Assembly (NCBI GenBank): GCA_016202525.1
Contig: JACQOM010000132.1
Location: 1-7,865, forward strand
DNA from: Chloroflexota bacterium
Lineage (GTDB): Bacteria; Chloroflexota; Dehalococcoidia; Dehalococcoidales; UBA2162
DNA: 7,865 nt
Direction: 5' to 3'
The notes below the pieces were generated by a model, which was not told the DNA's origin, searched no databases, and saw only the letters and a program-made list of their open reading frames with translations. The position numbers were made by a program, and so were the translations under genes. This document shows, piece by piece, positions 1 through 6,278 of the stretch. The first letter of the stretch is position 1. Each line of letters begins with the position of its first letter.

Positions 1-533
1 ATCTTCCCTTCGTTATTTCATTAAGCGAAGGAATGTCTGCGTCAGAACGCCGACGGATGATTAATCTGGCCAATATAACTGCCGCTATTGTCGGTCTGGT
101 GTTTCTCTTCCTTGGCCAGTTCATTCTGCAGGTGATGCATATCCGTGTCGGCGAATTCGCTATTGCCGGCGGGATTATCCTGCTGGTGCTTTCCATAAGG
201 TACATGCTAACCGGACAGATGGTAGAACTCTTTAAAGAAGAGATGGTGGCGGTAGTGCCTATCGGCACGCCGCTGACAGTAGGCCCGGCGACGATAACAA
301 CTCTGCTTATCCTGGCTACGCAATTTCCGATTTACATGGTCCTGCTGTCCTTCATTCTGAATGTGTTTATCAGCTGGTTTATCTTTCTGCTGAGTAACCA
401 TATCGTCAGGTTCATGGGGCAGGGTGGCATAAAAGCAGTGTCAAAAGTATTTAGCCTGCTGCTGGCGGCAATTGCGGTCAGCATGATTATCAAAGGCTTT
501 AACCTGCTTGGTGTTCTTAATATTGCCGGCTAA
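1..533 (+). CDS. MarC family integral membrane protein, 5'-truncated by the window edge
   Basis: This is the 3' part of a MarC-family (UPF0056) inner-membrane protein; the biochemical role of the family is not established, and the old link to multiple antibiotic resistance is doubtful. The frame is open from base 3, giving about 176 residues before TAA at 531-533, while full-length members are usually about 200-220. The codons before the first ATG (position 33) read LPFVISLSEG, which matches the conserved N-terminal MarC segment of the form N-[IL]-P-x-x-x-S-L-[TS]-x-G, followed by the S-E-R-R-R loop. ATG33 is therefore internal and the true start lies upstream. About five hydrophobic segments follow, with the conserved F-x-I-A-G-G-I-x-L-L stretch and the V-P-I-G-T-P-L-x-V-G-P-A motif midway (the family's second repeat, usually A-x-P-L-x-x-G-P-G/A). 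The gene-free stretch behind it suggests it ends its transcript. Family call is firm; substrate unknown. Confidence 0.9.
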   Translation, partial: LPFVISLSEGMSASERRRMINLANITAAIVGLVFLFLGQFILQVMHIRVGEFAIAGGIILLVLSIRYMLTGQMVELFKEEMVAVVPIGTPLTVGPATITTLLILATQFPIYMVLLSFILNVFISWFIFLLSNHIVRFMGQGGIKAVSKVFSLLLAAIAVSMIIKGFNLLGVLNIAG

Positions 534-912
534 GTTTTTACGGAATCCTTTGACAGCTTTCGGTGTCGATAGACGTCCGTATAGAAAGTTCTCTGGCTTT
601 ATTCACGGAGCGTTTAGTCCTTAAAATTTGCTAGCCAGTGCCAAGTCGGGTAATAGATGACTCTTCTACTTTATCGGAAACGATGTTATTCACCGGCGGA
701 TTTAGTCGAACGCCCATCCCCCCTGACCCCCTTCCCACCGGGAAGGGGGAGTTAAGTAAAAGAGAGAGGGGGCTGTGCCCCCTCTCTAAATATCTTCCCC
801 TTCTCCTGAGGAGGAGAAGGGGATAAAGGGGATGAGGTCATCAGAAGGCGCTAGTTGACGATTCCTGATATGGAAGTGGTCGAATGTTGAAACATGTTAG
901 GGTTTAATTAAA
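534..912. other. Gene-free spacer holding a hairpin repeat
   Basis: This 379-base stretch between the MarC gene and the permease shows no credible gene. A 62-codon open frame at 638-826 runs through the hairpin repeat and has proline/arginine-rich, low-complexity coding, so I treat it as non-coding. The first part (534-715) shows no clear terminator or promoter. The C/G-tract repeat sits at about 718-840. The last 70 bases lead to the permease start, with a weak AGGG at 899-902 ten bases before ATG. Confidence 0.7.
718..840. repeat. Triple-hairpin C/G-tract intergenic repeat (REP/MITE-like)
   Basis: Three near-perfect hairpins follow each other closely. The first pairs 727-736 with 740-749 (10 bp, loop ACC). 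The second pairs 763-773 with 777-787 (11 bp, loop TGT). The third pairs 796-807 with 812-823 (12 bp, loop GAGG). Left arms of the first and third are C-rich, while the second has its G-rich arm on the left. C-rich runs precede the set (718-731) and a second G-rich A/T-interrupted run follows (819-838). Similar CCCCTCTCC-type palindromes are common dispersed intergenic repeats in Chloroflexota and some other bacteria. It may also stop transcription from either side, but it lacks a T-run, so intrinsic termination is uncertain. No transposase is present. Confidence 0.7.
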
Positions 913-2148
913 ATGATTTCCATAATAGTTCTCCTGGTCGTATTCGGGCTGATTGCTGTCCGTCAGGTTGGCAATATCAAGCTTCGGATATGGCAGATAA
1001 TGCTGTTCGGTGCCCTGGTCGTGTTGCTTACCGGGCAGATACCCCCGCAAACGGCTTTAAAATCGATAAATGCCGATGTAATGCTGTTCCTGTTCGGCGT
1101 TTTTATCATCGGGCAGGCTCTTGAAGAAAGCGGTTACCTGGCTTACCTTTCTTACCGGCTCTTCCGACGGACGAAATCGCTCGACAGCCTGGTGCTCTGT
1201 ATCCTTTTTGCCATGGGATTGCTCTCGGCGCTGCTGATGAACGATACGCTGGCGATTATCGGGACTCCGGTGGTATTGTCGCTGGCAAAAAAGACCAATA
1301 CCCAGCCTAAAGTTTTGCTGCTTGCCCTGGCTTTTGCGATAACTATAGGCAGTGTCATGAGCCCGATAGGCAACCCTCAGAACCTTCTGGTTTCTATTCA
1401 CGGTAACGTGCCTAATCCTTTTGTCACCTTCTTAAGATTTCTATTCATACCAACGGTGTTAAACCTTTTTCTGGCTTATGGGCTGTTGCGGTTGTTCTAC
1501 CGAAAGCACTTTAACAGCCAGCCTTTGAACCATTCCCCGGAGCCGATAGTGGACCCGAGGCTGGCAACCCTGGCCAGGCTCTCCTTGATTCTGCTGGCCG
1601 CTCTGGTGGCAGTCAAGATTGCTACCGTGCTGCTAGGACTTCCGATTGATTTCAGGCTGACCTATATTGCCCTCATTGCGGCACTACCAATCATCCTATT
1701 CATTCCGAAGAGGCCTGGGATACTCATTAGAATGGACTGGCGTACGCTGGTGTTCTTTGCCTCTATGTTTATTCTGATGCAAAGCGTCTGGGACACCGGA
1801 GTTTTCCAGTCGGCAATAAATGGCACGCATTTAAATGTTGCCTCGACCGGTATGATTTTGACGGTCAGTGTTCTGCTCAGTCAGCTTATTTCGAATGTGC
1901 CGCTGGTGGCTTTGTATTTGCCCGTGTTGACACATCTGGGAGTTTCGACGAAAGAAATGATGGCGCTGGCGGCAGGCAGTACAATCGCCGGCAACCTCTC
2001 CATTCTTGGTGCGGCAAGCAACGTAATAATCATACAGTGCGCGGACAAGAAGAACTGTAACCTGACCTTTTTTGAATTTGTCAGAATTGGCTTACCGTTG
2101 ACCATCCTTAATGTGATAGTCTACTGGTTGTTTCTGACACTAATATAA
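913..2148 (+). CDS. SLC13-like / ArsB-NhaD-YbiR family anion permease
   Basis: This is a 411-residue polytopic membrane transporter of the ion-transporter superfamily (COG1055 type: ArsB, NhaD, YbiR). It probably moves a small anion or carboxylate, possibly with Na+ or H+. Two inverted halves are visible. In the first, ALLMNDTLAIIGTP (106-119) is the N-D-x-x-x-x-x-x-T-P motif, followed by GSVMSPIGNPQN (146-157), the substrate-loop signature. In the second, SQLISNVPLVALYLP (323-337) is followed by GSTIAGNLSILGAASNVI (355-372). A hydrophilic linker lies near residues 196-220. Eleven or twelve hydrophobic segments fit the usual fold, and the length is normal. The start is ATG 913 with a weak AGGG ten bases upstream. 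There is no arsR or arsC nearby, so arsenite export is not supported. The wHTH gene 100 bases downstream on the same strand could be its regulator, which is inference only. Superfamily sure, substrate unknown. Confidence 0.88.
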   Translation: MISIIVLLVVFGLIAVRQVGNIKLRIWQIMLFGALVVLLTGQIPPQTALKSINADVMLFLFGVFIIGQALEESGYLAYLSYRLFRRTKSLDSLVLCILFAMGLLSALLMNDTLAIIGTPVVLSLAKKTNTQPKVLLLALAFAITIGSVMSPIGNPQNLLVSIHGNVPNPFVTFLRFLFIPTVLNLFLAYGLLRLFYRKHFNSQPLNHSPEPIVDPRLATLARLSLILLAALVAVKIATVLLGLPIDFRLTYIALIAALPIILFIPKRPGILIRMDWRTLVFFASMFILMQSVWDTGVFQSAINGTHLNVASTGMILTVSVLLSQLISNVPLVALYLPVLTHLGVSTKEMMALAAGSTIAGNLSILGAASNVIIIQCADKKNCNLTFFEFVRIGLPLTILNVIVYWLFLTLI

Positions 2149-2174
2149 TCCGGTTTGTCTTGCTTCTGTTCGTC

Positions 2175-2220
2175 CTGATTGTAATCAGTCTTGATTTGTG
2201 CTATAAAGTAAAGGTATTTT
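2175..2220 (+). promoter_or_regulatory. Small palindrome and possible sigma70-type promoter before the wHTH gene
   Basis: A short palindrome pairs CTGATT (2175-2180) with AATCAG (2183-2188). Just after it, TTGATT (2191-2196) and TATTTT (2215-2220) form a possible -35/-10 pair with an 18-base spacer, each matching four of six consensus bases. Transcription would begin near 2227, before both possible starts of the next gene. The palindrome could be an autoregulatory site; as a terminator it is weak, with only a two-base loop and no T-run. Confidence 0.25.
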
Positions 2221-2248
2221 GCTGTATGCGTAGCCTGATACCTGAATC

Positions 2249-2617
2249 ATGAATAAGGCATCAGGAATATACTCACCGGACGATGATACACTCAAGATTC
2301 ACTGGAATTTTGGAGAGACGGATAATCTTATGCAAGAATGGGCTTTTCTTACCAAACATGCTCTGGTGCTTAGTCTCGTCGCCAAGAACCCCCGTATCAC
2401 CGCCCGGGAACTGGCTGAAGCCATAGGCACCACGGAGAGAGCTGTACGCCGGGTAATTGCCGACCTGTTTGGTGCTGGCTATATCAGCAAGGACAGAGTG
2501 GGCAGGGGTATTAGATACGGAATTAACCCCGAACTATCGCTACGTCATGATACGCACCAGGAGATTGCCATCGGCGACTTTCTTGAGGCATTGGGCTGGA
2601 AGAGAAGGCGACGGTAA
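2249..2617 (+). CDS. Winged helix-turn-helix transcriptional regulator (MarR-like, short)
   Basis: This small DNA-binding protein is 122 residues from ATG 2249, or 95 residues from ATG 2330. The conserved part begins at W31 with W-A-F-L-T-K-H-A, followed by the DNA-binding helices at about 50-73 (TARELAEAIGTTERAVRRVI) and a wing at about 78-93 (GYISKDRVGRGIRY). A short C-terminal helix carries the R-H and I-G-D-F-L-E-A-L features. This layout is the one-domain winged-helix family that usually starts close to the W-x-F-L-T-x-H motif. The inner start at 2330 has GGAGAG at 2312-2317 (spacer 12), whereas 2249 has no visible ribosome-binding site, so the shorter form is a real alternative. No ligand-binding domain is seen. 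It ends 13 bases from the converging gene at 2631. It may control itself or the upstream permease; target unknown. Confidence 0.8.
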   Translation: MNKASGIYSPDDDTLKIHWNFGETDNLMQEWAFLTKHALVLSLVAKNPRITARELAEAIGTTERAVRRVIADLFGAGYISKDRVGRGIRYGINPELSLRHDTHQEIAIGDFLEALGWKRRRR

Positions 2618-2630
2618 TTGCCACACGGTA

Positions 2631-3107
2631 TTAGCGCTCTCTTTCTTTGCTATCTACCCGTAAGATACAGGTCCCGTCGGTCTGAGGTTCAGGGCAAACC
2701 TGAAGTCCCAGTTGTTTAGCCCAGATTCGGAAGGCTTGACGGCAATAACGGCAGACATGTCCTTTGCCAATGCCCAGACTTTGAGCCATTGCCCATTGCT
2801 TTTTCCCCCATCCACCCAGACATCCTCCCCGACTGAAGATGAGTTCAGCCTCTTTGTCACTCGATTTGGTTAAGGTAAAAACAACATCGGGATAGAGTAT
2901 GCGGAAGGCTTCGGCTTCCTTGCGCAGGTATTCTGCGGCCGTGGGTTTGGCTTTGCCCATCCATTTGACCGCTCCGGTTGACCAGAGATGATTGGCGTAA
3001 TCTTCCGGGGTAAAGCCCTTGTTTCTGGCAAAAGCCACCCCGGCTAGTTCGAATTTGAGTCGGCCACGGGCAGTACGGTGCCAGTGTTTTTTGCTTGGAT
3101 TTACCAT
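2631..3107 (-). CDS. Hypothetical protein with five conserved-looking cysteines
   Basis: This 158-residue soluble protein is not one I can name. It starts at ATG 3105-3107, with no clear Shine-Dalgarno sequence (only an A/G-rich AAGAAA just upstream), and ends at TAA 2631-2633. The N-terminal half is basic then helical, with F-T-P-E-D-Y-A-N-H-L-W (about 32-42), K-W-M-G-K-A (48-53) and a helix ending in L-Y-P-D-V. The C-terminal half has R-G-G-C-L-G-G-W-G (93-101), C119-R-Y-C122, C138 and D-G-T-C147. The cysteine spacing suggests metal binding or a thiol active site. It loosely recalls small C-G-x-C-type hydrolase-like proteins related to L-2-amino-thiazoline-4-carboxylic acid hydrolase (DUF6125-like), but that is only a resemblance. 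It has no signal peptide or membrane segment. It lies 126 bases downstream of ctaB on the same strand, so read-through from the respiratory operon is possible. Confidence 0.7.
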   Translation of the reverse strand: MVNPSKKHWHRTARGRLKFELAGVAFARNKGFTPEDYANHLWSTGAVKWMGKAKPTAAEYLRKEAEAFRILYPDVVFTLTKSSDKEAELIFSRGGCLGGWGKKQWAMAQSLGIGKGHVCRYCRQAFRIWAKQLGLQVCPEPQTDGTCILRVDSKERER

Positions 3108-3233
3108 TTTCTTATTTTAGCATAATGTGTAACTCAGGCATAAGAAAACGGTGGCAAGATGTAACCAGATGGGCTTAAGACTCATTAAGAACTTTGCTCT
3201 GTCGCTTGGACCAGACTTTTTAGCCTCGCAATG
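3108..3233. other. Spacer between ctaB and the cysteine protein gene
   Basis: This 126-base gap separates two same-strand genes. I see no convincing hairpin with T-run after ctaB. On the minus strand TAAAAT lies about a dozen bases before the ATG at 3107 and could be a -10 element, but no good -35 partner is found at the right distance. Whether the downstream gene has its own promoter is open. Confidence 0.4.
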
Positions 3234-4097
3234 TTAACCGACTATTATATCCATCACCATAGCCAGAAACAAACCCAATAGATAAACCCCCGAAATCTTG
3301 AAGTTGAGCCAGGCTACTTTTTCGGTCTGATGCCGCAGCAGCATTATGTTGACAGCTAGGAAAAGTGCTCCCAGCAGCGTGATGCTTACCAGATAGAGAT
3401 TATGAAACGACCCAACGACATAACTCAAAAGGGAAACCGTGACCATTAGGCCGGTTGATAATAAAATACGGTTTATAGTTTTCTTTGTCCCGGCCAGGAT
3501 GGGCAACATCGGTATGGTTGCCTTCCGGTAGCTGTCTTGGTGGACAATAGCAAAGCTCCAGAAATGGCTCGGCGTCCACAGAAAGACCATCAGGGCAGTG
3601 AGAATAGGGACGAGAGATATAGCTGATGTTATGGCAAACCATCCGGCCAGCACGGCGCAGCTACCGGCAAGCCCACCAAAAACGATATTGAGAGAGGTTC
3701 GCCTTTTTAACCACAGGGTATACAACATGCTGTACACAAGAGCGCCACCCAGAATAAACAGGGTAGCCAGAAAATTCAGCCGTAAAGCTATCAGCACCGC
3801 CAGGGTAATCAGCACTATCCCCACGACGAGCACTGTGGTAGGACTCACCTTGCCAGATGGAAGAGGGCGGTATTTAGTCCGCTCCATGACTGCATCAATA
3901 TCGCGGTCAAAGTAATTATTAAGGAAAGCGGCGCCCGCTGACGCAATGCTTCCGGATAAGACTAGCAGTGCTATAGTTGGAAGGGGAGGATTACCCGTGC
4001 TGGCGACAATGGCCGATGCCAGGCTGCTGAGAACAACTAGACCCAGTATCTTGGGTTTGGCAAGGCTAAGATATATAGACAGCATATTTTTGTCCAT
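3234..4097 (-). CDS. ctaB: Protoheme IX farnesyltransferase (heme O synthase), CtaB/CyoE
   Basis: This UbiA-family membrane prenyltransferase attaches a farnesyl group to heme B, giving heme O for heme-copper enzymes. The 287 residues match the usual family length. The first Asp-rich, Mg-prenyl-diphosphate motif is complete at 60-82: N-N-Y-F-D64-R-D66-I-D68, then M-E-R-T74 and R77-P-L-P-S-G. Further family signatures are Y-T-x-W-L-K-R-R-T-S-x-N-I-V-F-G-G (126-142), W-T-P-S-H-F-W (174-180) and D-S-Y-R-K-A-x-I-P-M-L-P (188-199). About nine membrane helices are visible. It is the last gene of the coxBA-type operon, 51 bases after the CtaG-like gene, with tandem TAG-TAA stops separating them. ATG 4097 and the in-frame ATG 4085 are both possible starts, and neither has a clear ribosome-binding site. 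CtaA, which would convert heme O to heme A, is not in the window, so the heme type of the enzyme is open. Confidence 0.95.
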   Translation of the reverse strand: MDKNMLSIYLSLAKPKILGLVVLSSLASAIVASTGNPPLPTIALLVLSGSIASAGAAFLNNYFDRDIDAVMERTKYRPLPSGKVSPTTVLVVGIVLITLAVLIALRLNFLATLFILGGALVYSMLYTLWLKRRTSLNIVFGGLAGSCAVLAGWFAITSAISLVPILTALMVFLWTPSHFWSFAIVHQDSYRKATIPMLPILAGTKKTINRILLSTGLMVTVSLLSYVVGSFHNLYLVSITLLGALFLAVNIMLLRHQTEKVAWLNFKISGVYLLGLFLAMVMDIIVG

Positions 4098-4148
4098 GGG
4101 CAGGCGGAATGGAAGACTGGAGAGGAGACCGGTTTCGGTAATCTTTTA

Positions 4149-4784
4149 CTATAGCACCAAACCGATGAGGAGGACGAGAATTAATAAACCACTGACCCAG
4201 ATAGAAAGTTTTCGCTTGGTCCAGAAATCGGTCACCTGTGGCAGGTAGGAAGGCGCAAATGCCACTGCGAAGAAGATTAAAGGCATTGTCATAACCATGT
4301 ATGAGGCGAGTTCTCGATGCTGTGCAGGTGGAGAAGACTGATAAATTTGTCGCCCACCAATGGTACTAGCGGCCAAGATTGAGCCGAAAATCAGATAAAT
4401 CACCAGAAACCACCATTTTAAAGGCCTGCCAAGAGAAGCCCGACTAATCCAGATGATTATGCCAGCTATAAAAAGAGAAAGATGTTCCAAGATGTGGGTT
4501 GTATCATTAGAATAAGCCAGGTCCCAGAATCTGGGGATGTGCCAGATGCCAATCAGGGCAACGACAACAACGGCCAAGGCGATACTGACACCTTTGCCAG
4601 GCCCCCCCAGTCTGACCAACTGTGCGCCGAGAATGGCGCCAGGTAAGATGACCAGGAAATGCTGCACCGTCATGTGAAAGGCGAGGTTAGCCTCGGATAG
4701 CTCATCAATCACCGGGAACCGGACGGCGAAGGCGAAGAGTACTAGAGCAAATAAAATGTCCGCTTTGCCTAATTTTTTCAGCAT
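4149..4784 (-). CDS. CtaG-like (caa3 assembly / DUF1404-like) multi-helix membrane protein
   Basis: This 211-residue membrane protein has about six helices and resembles the CtaG family (COG3336), whose Bacillus member is needed to assemble caa3 oxidase, and also archaeal DUF1404 proteins. Diagnostic features are the histidine clusters: F-H37-M-T-V-Q-H42 in one helix, I-W-H82-I-P-R-F-W in the next, and H97-I-L-E-H101-L-S-L-F-I-A-G-x-x-x-W (97-112). These match the family's M-H-M-x-x-H, W-H-x-P and H-x-x-x-H-x-x-F-x-x-x-G-x-x-x-W pattern and may bind copper or heme. The protein is shorter than typical bacterial CtaG (about 280-300), which favours the compact archaeal-like version. Its ATG (4782-4784) directly abuts the subunit I stop (TAG 4785-4787) with no gap, so translation is likely coupled; AAAGAGAG just upstream, inside the previous gene, can serve as ribosome-binding site. 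Family moderately sure, role by association. Confidence 0.7.
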   Translation of the reverse strand: MLKKLGKADILFALVLFAFAVRFPVIDELSEANLAFHMTVQHFLVILPGAILGAQLVRLGGPGKGVSIALAVVVVALIGIWHIPRFWDLAYSNDTTHILEHLSLFIAGIIIWISRASLGRPLKWWFLVIYLIFGSILAASTIGGRQIYQSSPPAQHRELASYMVMTMPLIFFAVAFAPSYLPQVTDFWTKRKLSIWVSGLLILVLLIGLVL

Positions 4785-6275
4785 CTATTTTCTCTCTTTA
4801 GCCAGTAGCGTTCTGAGTAAATAATAGATGAAGAATACCTGACCGAGTCCGAAGACGGCGGCGAAGGGTATGGAAGTATTAATGATGAAGTTTATCCCCT
4901 GCGGTAACTGAGCAAAGGGAAATTCCGCAAACCTTCGGGGGGCATTTAATAGTCCGGCCAGATAGAAGGTCGCCAGGAAACCCAGACCTCCGACCAGCGT
5001 CAGCCAGTAATGAATTAAAGGTAGCCTTGATGGGCCGAGCTTTTTACCGGCGAGGTCTGGTAAAAAGTGGTAAATAGCGGCAAAAATGAACAAAGCACTG
5101 CCCATCATAATATACGAGTGGAAATGCCCGGGAACCCAGAGGGTGTTGTGCAAGACGCGGTTAAAACCGATGGTGGCATCCAGGAAGGCGGCAGTGCCGC
5201 CAATCATAAAGCCGAAGAGACCAAGATAAACGAACCTCGGCGCCGGTTTCCATTCGATACCTGACTTCCAGATTCGAGTGAGGGCACCATAAACCGAAAC
5301 GGCTGCCCAGGGAATGACCGAGACATAGGTGGCAATCTGCCCAAACAGCAGCAGTTGAAAAGGTATGGCGAAGTCCATGCTGAGGTGGTGTAGAAAAGCG
5401 GTCAGACCTGTAGTGACTATCGTCACCAGCCAGCCTCCAACCAGCAGGCGGTAGGCTTTCCATTCCCGACCGGTGTAGGCTGGTACGAGCAGGTAAACGA
5501 TAGAGAAAGCGCCCCAGAACAAAATGTTGACCAGAGTATGCCCAAACATCCAGAGAGCGTTCTTGGCCATCATCGGGTCCACGGCGAAAGCCGGGTTGAT
5601 ATTCCTGATGAACAGGTTAGCCAGAAGGTAAATTCCGATTGGTTCGGCGAAAACCCCGACCAGCGACATCGCCGTTAAGGCGAGAATGGCTGGTGAATGC
5701 AGGTGCGAGATAGACTTGTTAGGCACAAAGGCATCCAGTCCCAGAGCTTCGCCTATTCCACCCACCAGTTGGTGAGCTGCCAGTAACCACTCAACAAAAA
5801 AGGTGATAGCCGCGATGAGGATTGTTGCCAGTCCAATGAAAAAGACGCTGGCTGCCCAGCGCGGCCAGCCACCGGCGGAGATGACCGGAAGCGGAGGCAT
5901 GGCCGGGAAGCCGGTAGCAAATTTACCAACCAGAATGGCAACGGCAATTAACCCATAGCCAACAAATATAAGCCAAAAAACAAGCTCAATTCTCCATATG
6001 GGTTTGACAATATTTAACATTTTCACGATGACCAACCAGCCGATGCCGATGAGAGCCAGAATAATAAACCCCGTCATGCTCACACCGTGTAAAGTCAGAA
6101 AGCGGTAATAAAGGGAAGGGTTAAGATAAGGTGACGACTGGCTCAGCCTGATGAGTATTCCCATGACGCCACCCACCAGGAAGACCAGAAAGGCAACCAG
6201 CAAATACCTGAGGACGAGTTTCCTCACGGCTTCTTCATATTTAGCTTTTGCTATTTCAGAATTGTCCATCGACAT
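4785..6275 (-). CDS. B-family (ba3-type) heme-copper oxidoreductase catalytic subunit I lacking the active-site tyrosine; oxidase or NO reductase
   Basis: This 496-residue, about 12-13-helix membrane protein is the catalytic subunit of a heme-copper enzyme. All metal ligands are present: H63 and H386 for the low-spin heme, H384 for the active-site heme (V-P-G-H-F-H, 381-386), and H246, H296 and H297 for the active-site copper. The V-x-H-N-T-x-W-V-P-G-H-F-H segment and L-L-N-A-P-R-R (442-448) place it with Thermus ba3-type B-family enzymes. The striking difference is helix VI: ba3 has G-H-P-I-V-Y with the Tyr cross-linked to His, and here it is G-H246-T-L-V-N250. In cytochrome c NO reductase this H+4 position is Glu. 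Several ba3 proton-channel residues are also changed (see findings). ATG 6275 is three bases after the subunit II stop; GAGGTGG (6293-6287) precedes it, and an in-frame ATG lies at 6269. Fold is sure; O2 versus NO as substrate is undecided. Confidence 0.9.
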   Translation of the reverse strand: MSMDNSEIAKAKYEEAVRKLVLRYLLVAFLVFLVGGVMGILIRLSQSSPYLNPSLYYRFLTLHGVSMTGFIILALIGIGWLVIVKMLNIVKPIWRIELVFWLIFVGYGLIAVAILVGKFATGFPAMPPLPVISAGGWPRWAASVFFIGLATILIAAITFFVEWLLAAHQLVGGIGEALGLDAFVPNKSISHLHSPAILALTAMSLVGVFAEPIGIYLLANLFIRNINPAFAVDPMMAKNALWMFGHTLVNILFWGAFSIVYLLVPAYTGREWKAYRLLVGGWLVTIVTTGLTAFLHHLSMDFAIPFQLLLFGQIATYVSVIPWAAVSVYGALTRIWKSGIEWKPAPRFVYLGLFGFMIGGTAAFLDATIGFNRVLHNTLWVPGHFHSYIMMGSALFIFAAIYHFLPDLAGKKLGPSRLPLIHYWLTLVGGLGFLATFYLAGLLNAPRRFAEFPFAQLPQGINFIINTSIPFAAVFGLGQVFFIYYLLRTLLAKERK

Positions 6276-6278
6276 AGC

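Noticed and set aside
33..35. ATG as start of the MarC gene
   Set aside because: The codons before it encode the conserved L-P-F-V-I-S-L-S segment of the family, so this Met is internal.
638..826. 62-codon open frame on the + strand
   Set aside because: It runs through the palindromic C/G repeat, has low-complexity Pro/Arg content and no ribosome-binding site or homologous look.
855..860. TTGACG as -35 box of the permease promoter
   Set aside because: No acceptable -10 hexamer is found 16-18 bases downstream.
913..2148. Arsenite efflux pump ArsB
   Set aside because: The motifs fit the wider ArsB/NhaD/YbiR superfamily and no ars genes are nearby, so the specific substrate is not supported.
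2175..2188. CTGATT/AATCAG palindrome as terminator of the permease gene
   Set aside because: Loop is only two bases, the stem is short and AT-rich, and there is no T-run.
4785..6275. Quinol oxidase or cbb3-type (C-family) subunit I
   Set aside because: The partner subunit II keeps all CuA ligands, and the H-N-T-x-W-V-P-G-H-F-H and L-L-N-A-P-R-R motifs are B-family.
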